Notes under the pieces: generated by a model
The model's input: only the letters and a program-made list of their open reading frames with translations
Databases searched by the model: none
Told to the model about the DNA's origin: nothing
Shown here: one piece after another, positions 42,903 to 55,123 of the stretch
Layout: every line of letters begins with the position of its first letter
Numbering within the stretch: the first letter of the stretch is position 1
Program-made: the position numbers and the translations under genes
Assembly: GCA_022606135.1 (NCBI GenBank)
Contig: JABYQN010000011.1
Coordinates: 2,232,001-2,296,000 of the forward strand
Source: Fomes fomentarius
Taxonomy: Eukaryota; Basidiomycota; Agaricomycetes; Polyporales; Polyporaceae
DNA: 64,000 bases
Direction: 5' to 3'

Positions 42903-44239
42903 CAAGTATGTAGGGACCGGGTGGACAGGACAATCATCTCTGTGGCTTCGTACCGCTCTGGTGTAGCTATATCTGTCAAGAAGGTTGGAACCTTGATGGT
43001 GGGCACTCGCGGCAGTGGATTCGAGGTTGTCGCTGAGTGTAGCAGGTCATGATGCCCTTGACGCAGCCGCAGTCGCGCTGCTCAGTCCCACCCTCCCCGC
43101 CTTGGACAGCTTCGCTGGGATAGACCCCTCACCCCGTCGCGCCGTTTTGCCCACGATCCTTCTCCTTCATGTGTTCTAACTTGTACTCTTGCTTGACGGA
43201 CGTTAACTTAATGTTGTTGTAGTACTCTACATGATCACACCTTCACAGTCTGAGTCGGCATTGTCCACCTTGATGGCTCACCTTTCACAATCTGAATGAA
43301 TCAGTGTCTGCATTGACTCTTTAGATCGGTCCAGTTTGAAGCCAGATGATGGAAGCTGCTTCCTCTGATGATCGTGCTCTACGCAGTTCGTCAGTGGGCG
43401 AAGCTCTCTCATTTGAATGGAACAACGACGTGACGCAACAGTCAAACGTACTTGACGCCCACAGGTAGATAGCATGAGGTAGACACAACTACCTAGTACA
43501 CCCGTATGACAAATCGTGTCGCTTGTACAGTGCAGCTGGTTCTCAGAATCTCACTCTGTGTGTATATGGGAGTCCTACTAGTACTATCCTATAGAATTGT
43601 TCTTTTTCGACCTCGTGCCATTCAGGCAGTGTGCGAGAACCTGAGTGGCTGGGGCAGAATGATGCCGACTGGGCGAAACCACGGTATGTCAGTTGCAGTT
43701 GTTGTTGAGCCACATGGCTAGCTGCTCCTAGAGGTTTCGAACATCGAGAGCGTCACGGTCGTGGTCAGAGGGATGGACGTCTGCCATTCCAAGAGTTCAA
43801 CAAAATTGACGGCCGGGTGTGCAGCATCAGTGATTCCCACATTTTCTGCGACGTCTGGTGCTCTGACGCCGGGCGCTAAACAAAGCACGACATCCTGTCC
43901 TTTTCTGTACCATGCATCTAACTTTCATTCCAGGTATACAATCGACGAGAGTGCTAGGGGGACTTACAAGGGTGACCACACAGATTATCGTGCCCAATGG
44001 ACATCTACTTTGACGGGTTTGGTGCTTACAAGGAAAGTTGGCCCAAAACGGGCTTGTTGGGATTTTTCCGAATGCGGTACGGGACCTTTGGGCTATGTAA
44101 GACCTGATTTCGATTGCAAATACACTCAGAAAGATATGTGGAAAGTTTGAGCTGGCAGCCACTGGTAGAAATCTCCATTCCGGGTACAAAGCCCGAGACT
44201 GCCCTGTACGAGGAGACACTTGATCCACGCAAGCAAGGA
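42903..44239. other. Spacer between the fusion gene and composite repeat copy 2
   Basis: Contains the 3' region of the fusion gene. Short open frames only (for example 43761-44150, plus), none with a recognisable motif or a splice partner. Nothing else noted. Confidence 0.4.
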
Positions 44240-47200
44240 GTGCCACCGTGAGGCGCGTGAGATTCACAGCGATCCGGGGGATACAGGCCCGACTCCGAGA
44301 AAACGGGGTAGGGAACAGCGTGAGCGATCGAGCGCAACCTCGGAACGCGCGCATCTCGAGCCGCAGTTCGTACGGTTAGGGTTAGTACCCAGGGCGCGTC
44401 GGACGATCCCAAGGAGTACTGGATGCAGTCGTTCGCAACCAGCGAGCAGTCGACACCCTAAACCTTGCCGACGCAGCTTGGGAAGTGGGACGCAAGAAGC
44501 CGGGAGGGGCGGGGGAGAGGTCTAGGCGAGAAGCAGCTCGTAAGAGCAACTGCAATACAAATGGACACTGTAGAGATTTGAGAGTGTCCCTCGACGTCGA
44601 CGGCGTGGATTCGGATCGCTGGAGATCGTGTTCCGTGGCGGGGTGAATGAATAGACGAGATGGATTATGGGAGATCGTCGCTCCAGTACTGACCCGTCTC
44701 CCGTTCCGCGCCCGACGAGCCAATCGGAGCACGCGCGAGCAGCGGAAGAAGGTTGACGGTTGCGGTAGAGTGGAGTCGAGGGCATGCGGGATGTAAGGAT
44801 TTTCGGACCGAGGCAGGTTAAAGATAGAAGGTGGTGGGATCAGCAAGCGTTCAGAACAGTGAGTAGACAGCAAGCGAGCACGGACGCACGAACATGACGC
44901 CAGAAGGAGGGAGCTGAGAACCTCGGGATGGTGCACGGCCCTACTTGACAGTCTCCGTGATGGATGGAAGATGGATGTTGGAGGCCTAACCGCCGGGTTG
45001 ATCGAGGCGCGCGCAGAACACACAGCAACAGGCTTGATCTCCTGCGAATCGGATGTCAGGCCTCCGGAGTCGGCGGCCATCTAACCCAGCACAGGGAGAG
45101 AGATAGCCAAGCGATAACTATACTCTGCACTCACGCGAATCCAAGTATCGTGCCTTTACGAAGACTTCTCAAGCCTAAGAGATGGCCGTGAAAAGAGGAC
45201 GGAAGGGAAAGGTTGAGGGCAGACAGTATACTCTGGTGTTTCGAGCTTGTCTACGTCATCGTCGCGTCCCGGCGTGCGAGGAGGCTATTTCCAGAAGGGC
45301 GCGAGCGCTCCCATAAGCCTGCACAGGTATACAGTACAAGCTGTCAGTGTGAGACTCGACGCGATACACAGTTACGAATGGCATGCTGCTCGCACCTCTT
45401 CCGCAGCCGTCCGAGGCCGTCCATCGCGCCCGTTCCGTGAGCTGAGTTCTATTGCACGAATCAATACTGTATGATGTTGATGCTGGTGCTATCTACGCGA
45501 TGCCTCGTGCCTACGGTCTCAATTGCCTTCTGGACGGTCGAATTATGAATATTCACAGATGTTGCATCTTCCAGGCTTGAGCCTGGTGGGCTGTCCGACA
45601 AGGGCCAGGAACGTTCGCCATTGCACCCTCTGGAAGCGCGCTCATGCCGTGAAGCCTAACGCCTAGCGTATCACCACCAGATCCCCATCACTCGTTGAGC
45701 TCAGGCTCCCTATGGTTGTTCTAGAACGACCAGAAGCTGCGAAGCAGACGAATTATGTGATTCCCGTCGAGCGGAGTGAGGGCGCGTCGACGGCGCATGG
45801 GAGTTCTTGTCCAAGTTCGCTTTCCTCGCGCATCGTGTGTTATCGCGGATGACGCGATGTGGAGAGCGTCAGAGAGATGGGAGCTGTGCCACTTAGTACT
45901 AGAACCCGCCCCCTGTAGCTGCAGTAGAATCCTCAAGTGCCCGCACCGCGGACTAAGTTGTGAGCAGATGACGAGGGTGTATAATCCGGGTTCGGAGGGC
46001 GGAGGAATGGGCTGAGCTCGGAGCCGGACTCGGAAGTCTGGCTCTGGCGGGCCGCCCGGGGTTTGCGGGCAGAAGAGATTCTCAAGCTGAGTGCAGGACA
46101 CAAACGTGCTCAGTCTTTTCCCGAGCTGCGGTCGGGGCACACCTCTGCCTATCAAGATTATGGAGCTTCAGTATTCAGTACTCAGTGACACGGATGGAAG
46201 AATCGGAGCGGGCGCGATGGCGTCAATGTCGCTGGCTGGAAAACTTACGAGGCGGCGGGAGCATCATTAGCCTCTGGCACCGATTCTTCTCGCTTGTTCA
46301 TTGTGGAGGCCTGAGGAATGGCTTCATAGATTACGACGACCCTGCGCGGCGAGTCCGGTAGCGAGGTGATAGTCCTATATCTCGACAGTGCAGAGCATCG
46401 CTAGCGGATCGTCAATGAGGGACTCCTGCGACGCGGACTCGGGGGTCGTGCGCCGTTCGTGCGTGGTATACGACACACTGGTCGACGGAGCTAGTCGACG
46501 GAACTACCCGCGCGCTAGAAGCAGCGTCGGAGAGGCCACGGAGGCAGAAGAAGACTAGCAGCTACTCCGAGAGGTCTCTGCGAGAGAGCAGTATCATACA
46601 TCGCATATGCAGACACAGTGAGCCTGCCGCCGCCTGACCCAAGCCCCCGAAGCATCGAGCATTCCGGAGTGCATCTGTGAACAGCAAAGAATGCAACACT
46701 GACCGGTTCTCCAGCGACGAAATGGTCACCAGAATCAAGCGAGGGTCTCGGCCTTGAAAAGCGAGCGAAAGAGGAGTGATCGTCGTCGGGGGAAGAGCCA
46801 GCGTGCGAGCGCTAAACACGGTCTCCGTGCAAGGCGGCTGCCACGAGGCGCGCTCGCGACTAGTTGAGCACACTTCTCGCGCGTTACGGCCTCACTAGTC
46901 CTCTCCCACTGCTCTATATCTAACTTACACCTAGAGCGACTAATTCCGCGGGAGTATGGCTGTAGGAACTCGAAGCAAGGAGAAGACGCGTGAAGAGCAG
47001 TTCGCGGCCTGAGCTGACTGTGAATGTTCAAGCCTTTGAGGCTGGTCTAGCACGACACATAAAACGCCCGTCAGGTACCTCGTATGTATTGCGATGCCTC
47101 TCGCTCGCAGTCGCGCATTCAGTACGAGGGTTTCACTTGACTAGTCTGAAGATCGAAACCTTGAGCTTGACGATCCGTGAAGTTCTAGCAGCTACCAGCA

Positions 47201-48480
47201 GCCTACGCGGACACATGCATGTACGCGTGCACGCGAATTCAAGTGACGGGCCAATCACTCTCTCGCGAACCCATACCTTTGCGTTGTGTCACGCTCTTGA
47301 GTGATATTGATTATACTCACAGGAATGAGTAGGCGTGAGTACTCTCCATCAGACTAGTTAGTACAAATTGTCAAACGTATGACGCGCTCTCCAATTACGC
47401 CCACCAGGAAGGATGTAGTGGTTCATGAAAACGTAAGTCAGCAACCATTGCGCGAGGGCGGGCGGGTGTGCCTTGCTACCCGCGCTTCAATTGAGGCCAT
47501 TATTCATTATCACGCACCCGCAACCATACGCGAACGAATCAAATCGAGGGCAGTCCTGAACTTCCGTCATTGGCATCACTACTTGTTCTCGCTGTCTACA
47601 GCAAGGCGAAAGGAACCTGCAGAGCGCTACGAGCCATACGGAAAAACTACCCTTCACGCAGTACTTCGATGTCCTCTGGGCGCTGCGGGGCCGCAAGGGA
47701 AGGTCTGTTGACAGAAGGCTATAGCTTACAGGTGAAATGAACCAAGACGCGCGTGCACCAGTTCCTCGTAGAAAATCTCGTTTTGACTCAATTCCAATGA
47801 GCAGGAGTGAGCGTGAGCTAACTCTGATTGCCCGATTACAGATAATCGCCGGCCAGCGACTGATTCTAAAAATCCACTGCGTGCACCTGGAAGCTGGCGC
47901 TCGTCGACCGCAACGTATGTAACTTCGTGCGCACGTATGTATGTACGCACAAAGCGTGGTAGCACAAGCACCGAGGTCGACGATCACTCAAATACGATCT
48001 GGCGTCCGGCCATGGGCGCAGGGGATACGAAAGAAGCCGCACTTGAGCTCGCGCGCGTCGCGCACTCAAGCGCATTCGCCAACTTCCACAGTCGCCGACT
48101 CCGACCTCGCTTCCCGGCCGCACTGGAAGCCCTGTCACTCTCAGATCCAGGATAACGTACGCACGCGCACGGATTCTTATAGGCACTTCTGCGGTCTGAG
48201 CAGCGAGAGCTGACGGCATGCCAGGTCCTCACTGCAGCGGGCCCTTGCCAGGAAAGGCGCGAGGCCACAAAATCTCCTTATGGGCGGGCTCGAGTCAGCC
48301 ACGCGCCCAAGAATGGAAGTCTGGAAGGAGGACGCATTGCAGGAGAATATGAGCCCTGAGACCGTACGAAAGGGCGTGCGTGGGAGGTCCTGAGACCGCA
48401 GTGAGAATCCAAATATTCATATACAGACATCGACGTCATGCATTATGCGTCGCCTGGTATTTGGACTGAAATTTCTCAAG
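44240..48480 (+). repeat. Composite repeat copy 2 (R1-R2 plus linker)
   Basis: Aligns in order with copy 1 at 30480-34400: CTCGAGCCGCAG near 44355, R1 at 44665-44860, GTGATTCCCGTCGAGCGGAG near 45759, R2 at 46070-47010, TTGAGCTTGACGATCCGTG near 47161, CGTAAGTCAGC near 47430, ACTCAAGCGC near 48062 and GGCCACAAAATCTCCTTATG near 48263. Downstream, at 49760, an R3 block follows, making this the most complete copy in the window. A GGTTAGGGTTAG near 44375 is too short to be called telomeric. Confidence 0.78.
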
Positions 48481-49759
48481 GTGTCACCGCGCGTAAAGAT
48501 CTCGCTACATCTTCTTGCTCACAAAATGATACAGACCCAAGGATTACTCACCACGTCAAAGGAGTGTCCGACGCGACTGGCGAAGCACGTTATGATTGTC
48601 GAGTTTAGGGCACAAACGCGTACGCGACTCGTTAGTGAGAACTTACAGGGCGCAGATGACTCGGAGATGCGGACGTGTGAGATACCGATGAGCCATCGAG
48701 GAAGTCTAGAGCTTCTATCGCGCACAGAAGAGCTCGGAAGATGCACGTCGACAGGCTGAAGATGCGATTGCTCGCCGGCCGCGGGCACGAGGCAGCAACG
48801 TCAAGCGCGATAGCCTGAAGTGAGTCGCTGATTGATACCAGGCCAGAGGCGAGGCGAGACGCCAAACCACAGTTAAGTATTGGGTGACAGGCCGCATGCC
48901 AGCTAGGGTTTGAGACGTTGAAAGCGCCGTGGACGACGGTCGCGACCCGCAGTGCGTCAAGAGGATGAACGTTGACAGTGCAAGAGTTCAATATTGGCGG
49001 CCGGCTATGTTGAATCCCGGAGCACAGCGTGCGCCGATAGGGGCTGGGCTTCACGTACAGAGTCGAAATCTTCTCGTATGCGTCTGCGATGAGTCGCATC
49101 GAGACTGCGCGTTCGACGCCAAGGACCAATGGCGAAATCCGTGCCCAGCATGAGCTGTCCGAAGACGTAAGTGCTATACATAGACTGTCGAGCTGGATGT
49201 GTGCTGACCGTATGGTCCTCGACTCGGGATACGAGCAGCTGCGTGAGCTGGGCGGGATATGGTTAGCTTCCTGTGAGTGTTCTTACGGAGGAAGGTGCCA
49301 GCTACAAAAAGGAAGCTGAGGTAAAGCTTACCTCACGAGCAGTGGCGGCGGTCCAAACACAGCATTTCTGACTCTGAGCGTGGTTATACCCATTCCTCGG
49401 ACGAGTGAGATGCAGTGACCACTGCGGATCTCGTGAACGGTGCACGTTTGTTGACCGGGTCTAGACCACAACCCAATGCTGACAGCAATAGTTCAGTCAA
49501 TCGCACTTCTCAGAGTCAGAGTCAGAGTCAAGGACACATACCGCCTCCGGGCGCGATCGGGAGCGCGAGGTCGGTGTTAGTCAGACGCTGTCGGGCGGCA
49601 TGTGTCAGTGTACTGAGTGCACGGTGGCGAGAAGGACTGTGGCCTTGGCAGAGTACATGCTCGTCATTCTGCGAAGCGTCCCGCCAAGTGCGGCCCACGG
49701 CGTCAGATGTGTCCGCAAGAGGAGTCCATCGTGGCGGAGAAGGCTGATCCTGTGAGGAC
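48481..49759. other. Linker between R2-linker and R3 in the most complete composite copy
   Basis: No match elsewhere in the window that I can see. A microsatellite-like CAGAGTCAGAGTCAGAGTCA lies near 49510. Open frames are short and overlapping. It may be a part of the composite element present only once here. Confidence 0.4.
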
Positions 49760-51010
49760 TGCTGATAACGTACTCGCTTGCTGAGAGAGAAATCCGGCGG
49801 AAGGACGACCGAGCAGTGCGCCACAGACGAGCTGAACGAGAACAAGAGTGAGATCGCGCGGTGGCCAGCGACATCCACCCAAAACGCCGTGACTGCACGC
49901 GCGTCGAACTGCCGTGTCCAGACCGGCGCTGCGAAAGCCCTAAAGGAGCCCCGCCGTCGGGCGCGCAGTTACAGTTCGCCCATCTAGGAAGGTCTTCCGG
50001 TCCGAATCCTCGACGGGCCGCCCCACGGCTGCCAGTGCTTGCTTGGTACAGGACGGATGCCATGCGAAGGTTGGGAGGCGTAGTGGAGCCCTGCTGACGC
50101 TCCAGTCCCTCATAGCACTGCGGCTTGCGCTCCTAGCTCCGTGGGTGCCCAGCATGGATTCTGACATCGCACATTCAGTGTCGTGCGTGCGTGGGGGTGG
50201 GTGCAAGAGAAGACACGTTGTGTGGTCATCGCCAGTTCCGCTTCGGGCGCAGAGTCGTGCTTCGCAAGCTCTCGGGACAGGACAGGAACAGGGTGCTTAC
50301 TGGTCAGTAGTCCCGCCCCCGTCGTGCGTGCGAGTGCGAATACCAGCGGGACCGGATGCGGACCGAGCACTCGCAGACTTCCCGCCCACGCCAAGCCCGT
50401 TCATTTCATTCATAGCTGACCTCGGTCCACGAAGTCAACGCGCAGGTACTTACACTGAATGTATGTTCAGTCCCGGGTGCGGCGCCGTTCGACTCGGAGA
50501 TGGCTGTCTTCCTCTTCACGCTCTCCGAAGACATCTTGCCAAGCATTAGTATTGCGTTCGCGGTGTGCATAACTCAGTGCGCTCGATCGCATGATGCACA
50601 TGTGTATGGATGAATGTTCGCCTTGTCCCAGGTCCAAGAATAGGTCTCGCGAGATTCGACAGCTCCCCGACACGAGCGAGCGCAGTGTAAGCGATCCAGG
50701 CAGGGAGCTTCCATACCGTCCAAGACCCTTCAACGTAGCTTTTCATACCGGCTGTCCCGGTTGCCCCAACATTCGAGGAATCCCGATGCGCCAGGGATAC
50801 ACCCACTTACTCTCCGGCTGCCAAGACAAGAAGAGAGGGCGCGAACGCGCGAAGCTTGCGTACTCGGCGCGGACGATCGTGTGCGCACGACAGCCGAGCC
50901 GTGGACCTCGGTTCTCAATTTCATTGCGTTGCGTTGAGTTTGGGGGTCTGAGCAAAGAGCATCATCGCACGTTGACAGTCGACAGTGCTGTAGACGGTGG
51001 CGAGTCGAGT
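49760..51010 (+). repeat. Dispersed repeat block R3, long copy
   Basis: Aligns with 16980-18060 throughout and with 7620-7900 in its 3' part. A plus-strand frame of 271 codons (50591-51406) crosses it, containing PYRPRPFNVAF and AKLAYSARTIV; counterparts (PYRPRPLKVAF, AKFVYSARTTV) are in one frame in the 17 kb copy, but the 7.6 kb copy breaks this frame. I treat it as repeat DNA. Confidence 0.75.
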
Positions 51011-53578
51011 TCTGAATGCGTCGCGGTCCTCGGGTATCAAGTCAATGCACCTGCGCCGACGTCACCTGTCTATACCGCAGCGGCCTGGTCATGTCCATGT
51101 CCATGTCATGTTGACGGCCATAATACATTGAGATTGCGGTCAGAGATCAGACAGGGCAAGAAGCAAGGAAGGTCGGGCCGTACCGTGGGTCCTGGTATTT
51201 CCTCATTGCCATTCCCGGAAAACTGTCGTGAAAATGAACCCGATCGCGACGCGCCGACGCGGTCTCTTGCATCTCATTCATTGAATCATTCATCGGGTTC
51301 CGTGTACTCGAGAGAGTTTGTAGATGTAATGCTTCCTGATGGTCGCCCCCGTGTCGACGATCGAGATGTCGGATTGTGGGGTAGGCGCGTCGGGAATGCG
51401 GGGTAGAGAGTCGATTACGCGTACATAACATAAGACATACGTCGTGTCGCTGCGAGAGTCGATGCACGGGGGGAGTGCTAGGAGAGCAGGTGACCGCGTC
51501 ATGCGTCGGGGCGAAGAGTTCGGCATTGAGCGTTCTTCGAATTCCTCGTGGCACTGGGAGTCGGGTCGAGGCAAGAGTCGACGACGAGCTCGAGACGGAT
51601 CAGACATCCGGTCTTCATTGGCTTCGAGCGCTGCTTCGGGGCCAAACGGCGAAGGCGACGAAGGACGACCACTACAGGCCTAGTGCAAGATGCGCCGGCG
51701 GGAGAAGTGTGGTGTTCTAGACTCGCATGTGCGAGTATGAGAGAGTGCGGCAGTACGGGACTCGCCCCGAGCTTGATACCAGCAGCCACGGGCCATCGAG
51801 GGCGGGGCACCCGCCACAGGCGCGGAGGTACGTGCCGACTTGTGCGTGGACCTGACATTGGAGGGTGAGTATTGAGGCACAGGGCTGACAGCCATACAGC
51901 ACATAACGATATCGGCGTCGTGGTATGATGTCGAGGGTGTAGTGCTAGAAAGGCAGGTGTGCAGGAACGGGTTCTAGGCTCCCTTTCCTGCAGGGTCTGT
52001 GTGTCCATGTGCAGTCAATGTGAGAGTCGATGTACGGACTGTGTACCGCAGCAGCGTGTCGGTGAGGTTTGAGCGGGGTGGAGAACGCCGAAGGATAGAG
52101 AGAAAGAGACTCACCGGAATGCGATCAAGATTCACATTTAGGATCCGGGATTCGAGAGATCGACGGTCACCGCGCTTCGGGTGATTCGTCGACGTGAGCC
52201 TAGTTGAGAGGTCTTGCCAAGCACACGACCAGCGACGCGGATGAGGGGATGCCACGGAGAGAACGGGGAGTGGCACAAGCTTATGGGTCGGAACACCGGG
52301 CGGTGGACCGAGCTAGCGCGCGATTGCCCTGGTCAGCTGTGCCTCTCGCGGCTCGCTCTCACAATCACCTTCGCGATCTTACCGGACGACGTCATCGTCA
52401 CATTGATACCGTGCCACCCGCGTAGCGAAACTATACAGATAGACACATGGAAAGATCACATATGCCGGCCACTACGGCACGGAAGTCGTGATCGCGCGGG
52501 GATGGCTGGGCGCAGGTGACCGTGCTGTAGAGCGTATGACCTGGTTAGAGATACATTGACAAGGACGCGATCAGACCGTGATGTCTCTCCGACTGACAGT
52601 GAGAGGCCGAACAGTAATTGCGAAACAAGAGAGTTGACATGTAGTAACATCGGAGGCCGGAACTCGGGAGGATATCCCGGATCCTGCCCATGGTGAAGAC
52701 TACTTGCGGGAAACAAGAGACCATCAGGACTGGCGCGAGTGGAGTGAGATATTTGCGCACCAGCAGTACTAGTCGTGCCTTCCATGACTATTCGCAGGAC
52801 GAAGGTCGTCTCAAGTCATCCCCGTGGCTGACACCATGCCGCTGGGTTGCGAATGGGGTACCAACTCTATCAGCAATGTTGCAGGAAGTGGCTCCGCGAA
52901 GCACGCCTATGAGCGTACCGACTATGCGCCCACTGGAAGAAGACGAAGGCTGAGGCGTTCGCTGCGGGAGCTGTCGCGCGTGCTGTAGGTATCATGGATA
53001 CCAATATAGCTGGAGGGTACACGGCCCCAATTCCGAAACGAGGTCAATCTCTGAGGGACGGAGATGAGCATTGGATGTACCAGCGAATGCAGACGCTGAG
53101 CGACGGCGGCGTGGCCATGGGACGTACAGGATGAACGGTTGCCTGCTGATCGGCGGTAGACACCAAGCACGGATACCGCACTGAACCAAATCTGTAACAC
53201 TCTCAGTCTGGGCGGTTTGTGTCGTTGACGTCATTCCACGCGTCTGCCATGGCCACCGTAGACGGAGAGACGACCCAGAAAGGCGAGGGCGATGCCTGTA
53301 CAGCGTACTGCCCGCTGGCCGCTGAGCGCACCGGGTCTGAGGAGCAAGACAAGCAAACTACCGACCTCGGAGCGCCACCACCGCGGTCCGTACGAGGTCC
53401 TTGAGTTGCACTTCTAACTGCTTCTGTACGCGTTATTGACTCCACTTGGCCCAAGATCACCAACTTCGACGCCCACGTTCATACTCAACTGCGCGTCCGA
53501 GGGGCCGAGATGCGCGTGGTACTCGTTGAGAGATAGGCTGGTAGCGTTCGAGCTTGAGCTTGAGTCTGTGTTTACGAT

Positions 53579-53749
53579 TCATGCTTGGCCCGTCCGCAGC
53601 TCTGTATGTCCGTCGGGATACTCGAAGCGGCTGAGGAACCGGCCGCGGGCCTGCGCTGTCCCGAAGTCGGTCCTATATGCCTGTGTGGCGACGGCGGCCT
53701 CAAGGACGATTCCGGACGGCGGACTTCCTGAGCAAGTCGACTCGGTCAT
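53579..53749 (-). other. Short protein-like open frame, 56 codons
   Basis: ATG 53749 to TGA 53579 contains GIVLEAAVATQAYRTDFGTA and RGRFLSRFEYPDGHTELRTG. Codons end mostly in G or C and the text looks protein-like, but there is no recognisable family, and a plus-strand frame of similar length covers the same DNA. It may be a terminal exon whose upstream exons I cannot find. Confidence 0.3.
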
Positions 53750-54599
53750 TTGGATGAGTGATACGACAGCTCACGGACCTTCGACGCCCGAGTAATCTTC
53801 GATTCTATCCTCCCGCGTTCGACTCGTTTCTTGTCATGTGTACGTACCGGTCGCTCGCCGTGGGCCGTTCGTCGTTCACGGACGAGAACTCTCGCCGTCG
53901 CTGCGATGACAGCAATCAGCTGCCTCCCCGCGCCTCAGGATGTTTTCATGGGTACCCACACTGCTAATAATACCATCGCTCGCTTTGGGATAGGTCGGAA
54001 AACATTTCGGATGGTTGGGAAAACATTACGGGGTGGTTCGGGAGACCCAGGTGCGCTCGGATATTGATAGATACCTGCGCACACAGAACGCGTTAGGCTC
54101 AGAAGTTCATGGCTTTGCGGCTCGAGCGAAGCAGAAAAAAGAGACTCACAAACTTGATGTTGAAACTTGGGTCTAATGGGGCACTGTAGCTTAGTGGGGC
54201 GATCCGTGAATGGAAAATGAGCACGGCGCCCGCGCGACAAACAGGAGAGGGATATGTTTGGAGACGACTGAGGGCGCACCGCTTCGGCGAACTCTCAACA
54301 TGACGTTTGAATTCTCCTCGCTCAGGAATGCATAGATCTTGAGAATTTGAGTTCGGCCGGCTCGCCTTGTTGGATCGGTCGCGTCCGACTCCGACCGCCC
54401 GAGGACGTAGGGAGCGGGACCGATCGGGACTGGATCATCCGCGTCATCGGACACCGGCGTGCAGAGGCTGAGAGGACGGCGCACGAAGCTCGCGCGGCGC
54501 AAACGGCATCGAAACAAACAGGCTCTCTAACGAAAGTCAGACGATGATAATAAGTGAAACGTGAGCTACATATAGCCGCGGATCCAAAACACGAAGTAG

Positions 54600-55123
54600 G
54601 CACAGAATACAGGACGCAGAACACAGAATGCAGAAAACAGGATAAAGGATGCGGACAATGGTAGACAGGACACAGGCACGAACGCGGCGGGAGCGGTCCA
54701 TGACATAGGCATGAGACACGACATACCCCAGCTGATCATGTCTAGTTCACGCGCGGAGTTTCGAGTCTGTTCAGTACTCAGTCTTCGGCCTCGCAGCACA
54801 TTCCTTTTCCCATTCCCACCGACAGTTCGCCAGTGCCATTGGCTGCATTCCCATGGTCGTCGAAGCTGCGCGCAGGATCAGCGGCAGACTAGAGGACATT
54901 GAGCACAGCGTGAGGTAGACATTGGATCCAGTCGAACGATGAATGTTGGACGCATGGTGGCTGGTGGCCCGAATGTGCTGGCACCCGGAATGTGGCGTAT
55001 CGTGAGCCGAGAATAGTCGCAGCACTGTAATTTGATATTGATAGCCTGGGAGGTTTGAACGTCGAGGTGTGGCCGCGAGTTGAGACCGCAGAACGCAGGA
55101 CGCAGAACGCAGGACACAGAACG
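54600..55123 (+). repeat. Two small arrays of a degenerate ten- to eleven-base repeat
   Basis: At about 54600-54640 and again at 55087-55123 the pattern CAGAACRCAGGA repeats with small changes (AGGACGCAGAACACAGAATG and GCAGAACGCAGGACGCAGAA). The arrays are about 450 bases apart and have no coding meaning I can see. Confidence 0.6.

Noticed and set aside
44370..44385. Telomere-like GGTTAGGGTTAG
   Set aside because: Fewer than two full TTAGGG units, inside a dispersed repeat; no array.
30480..48480. Retrotransposon or DNA-transposon proteins inside the composite repeat
   Set aside because: No reverse transcriptase YxDD, integrase DDE or Helitron Rep/helicase motif in any frame I read.
50591..51406. 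271-codon plus-strand open frame as a gene
   Set aside because: It crosses repeat R3, one of the other copies breaks the frame, and no family or splice structure is seen.
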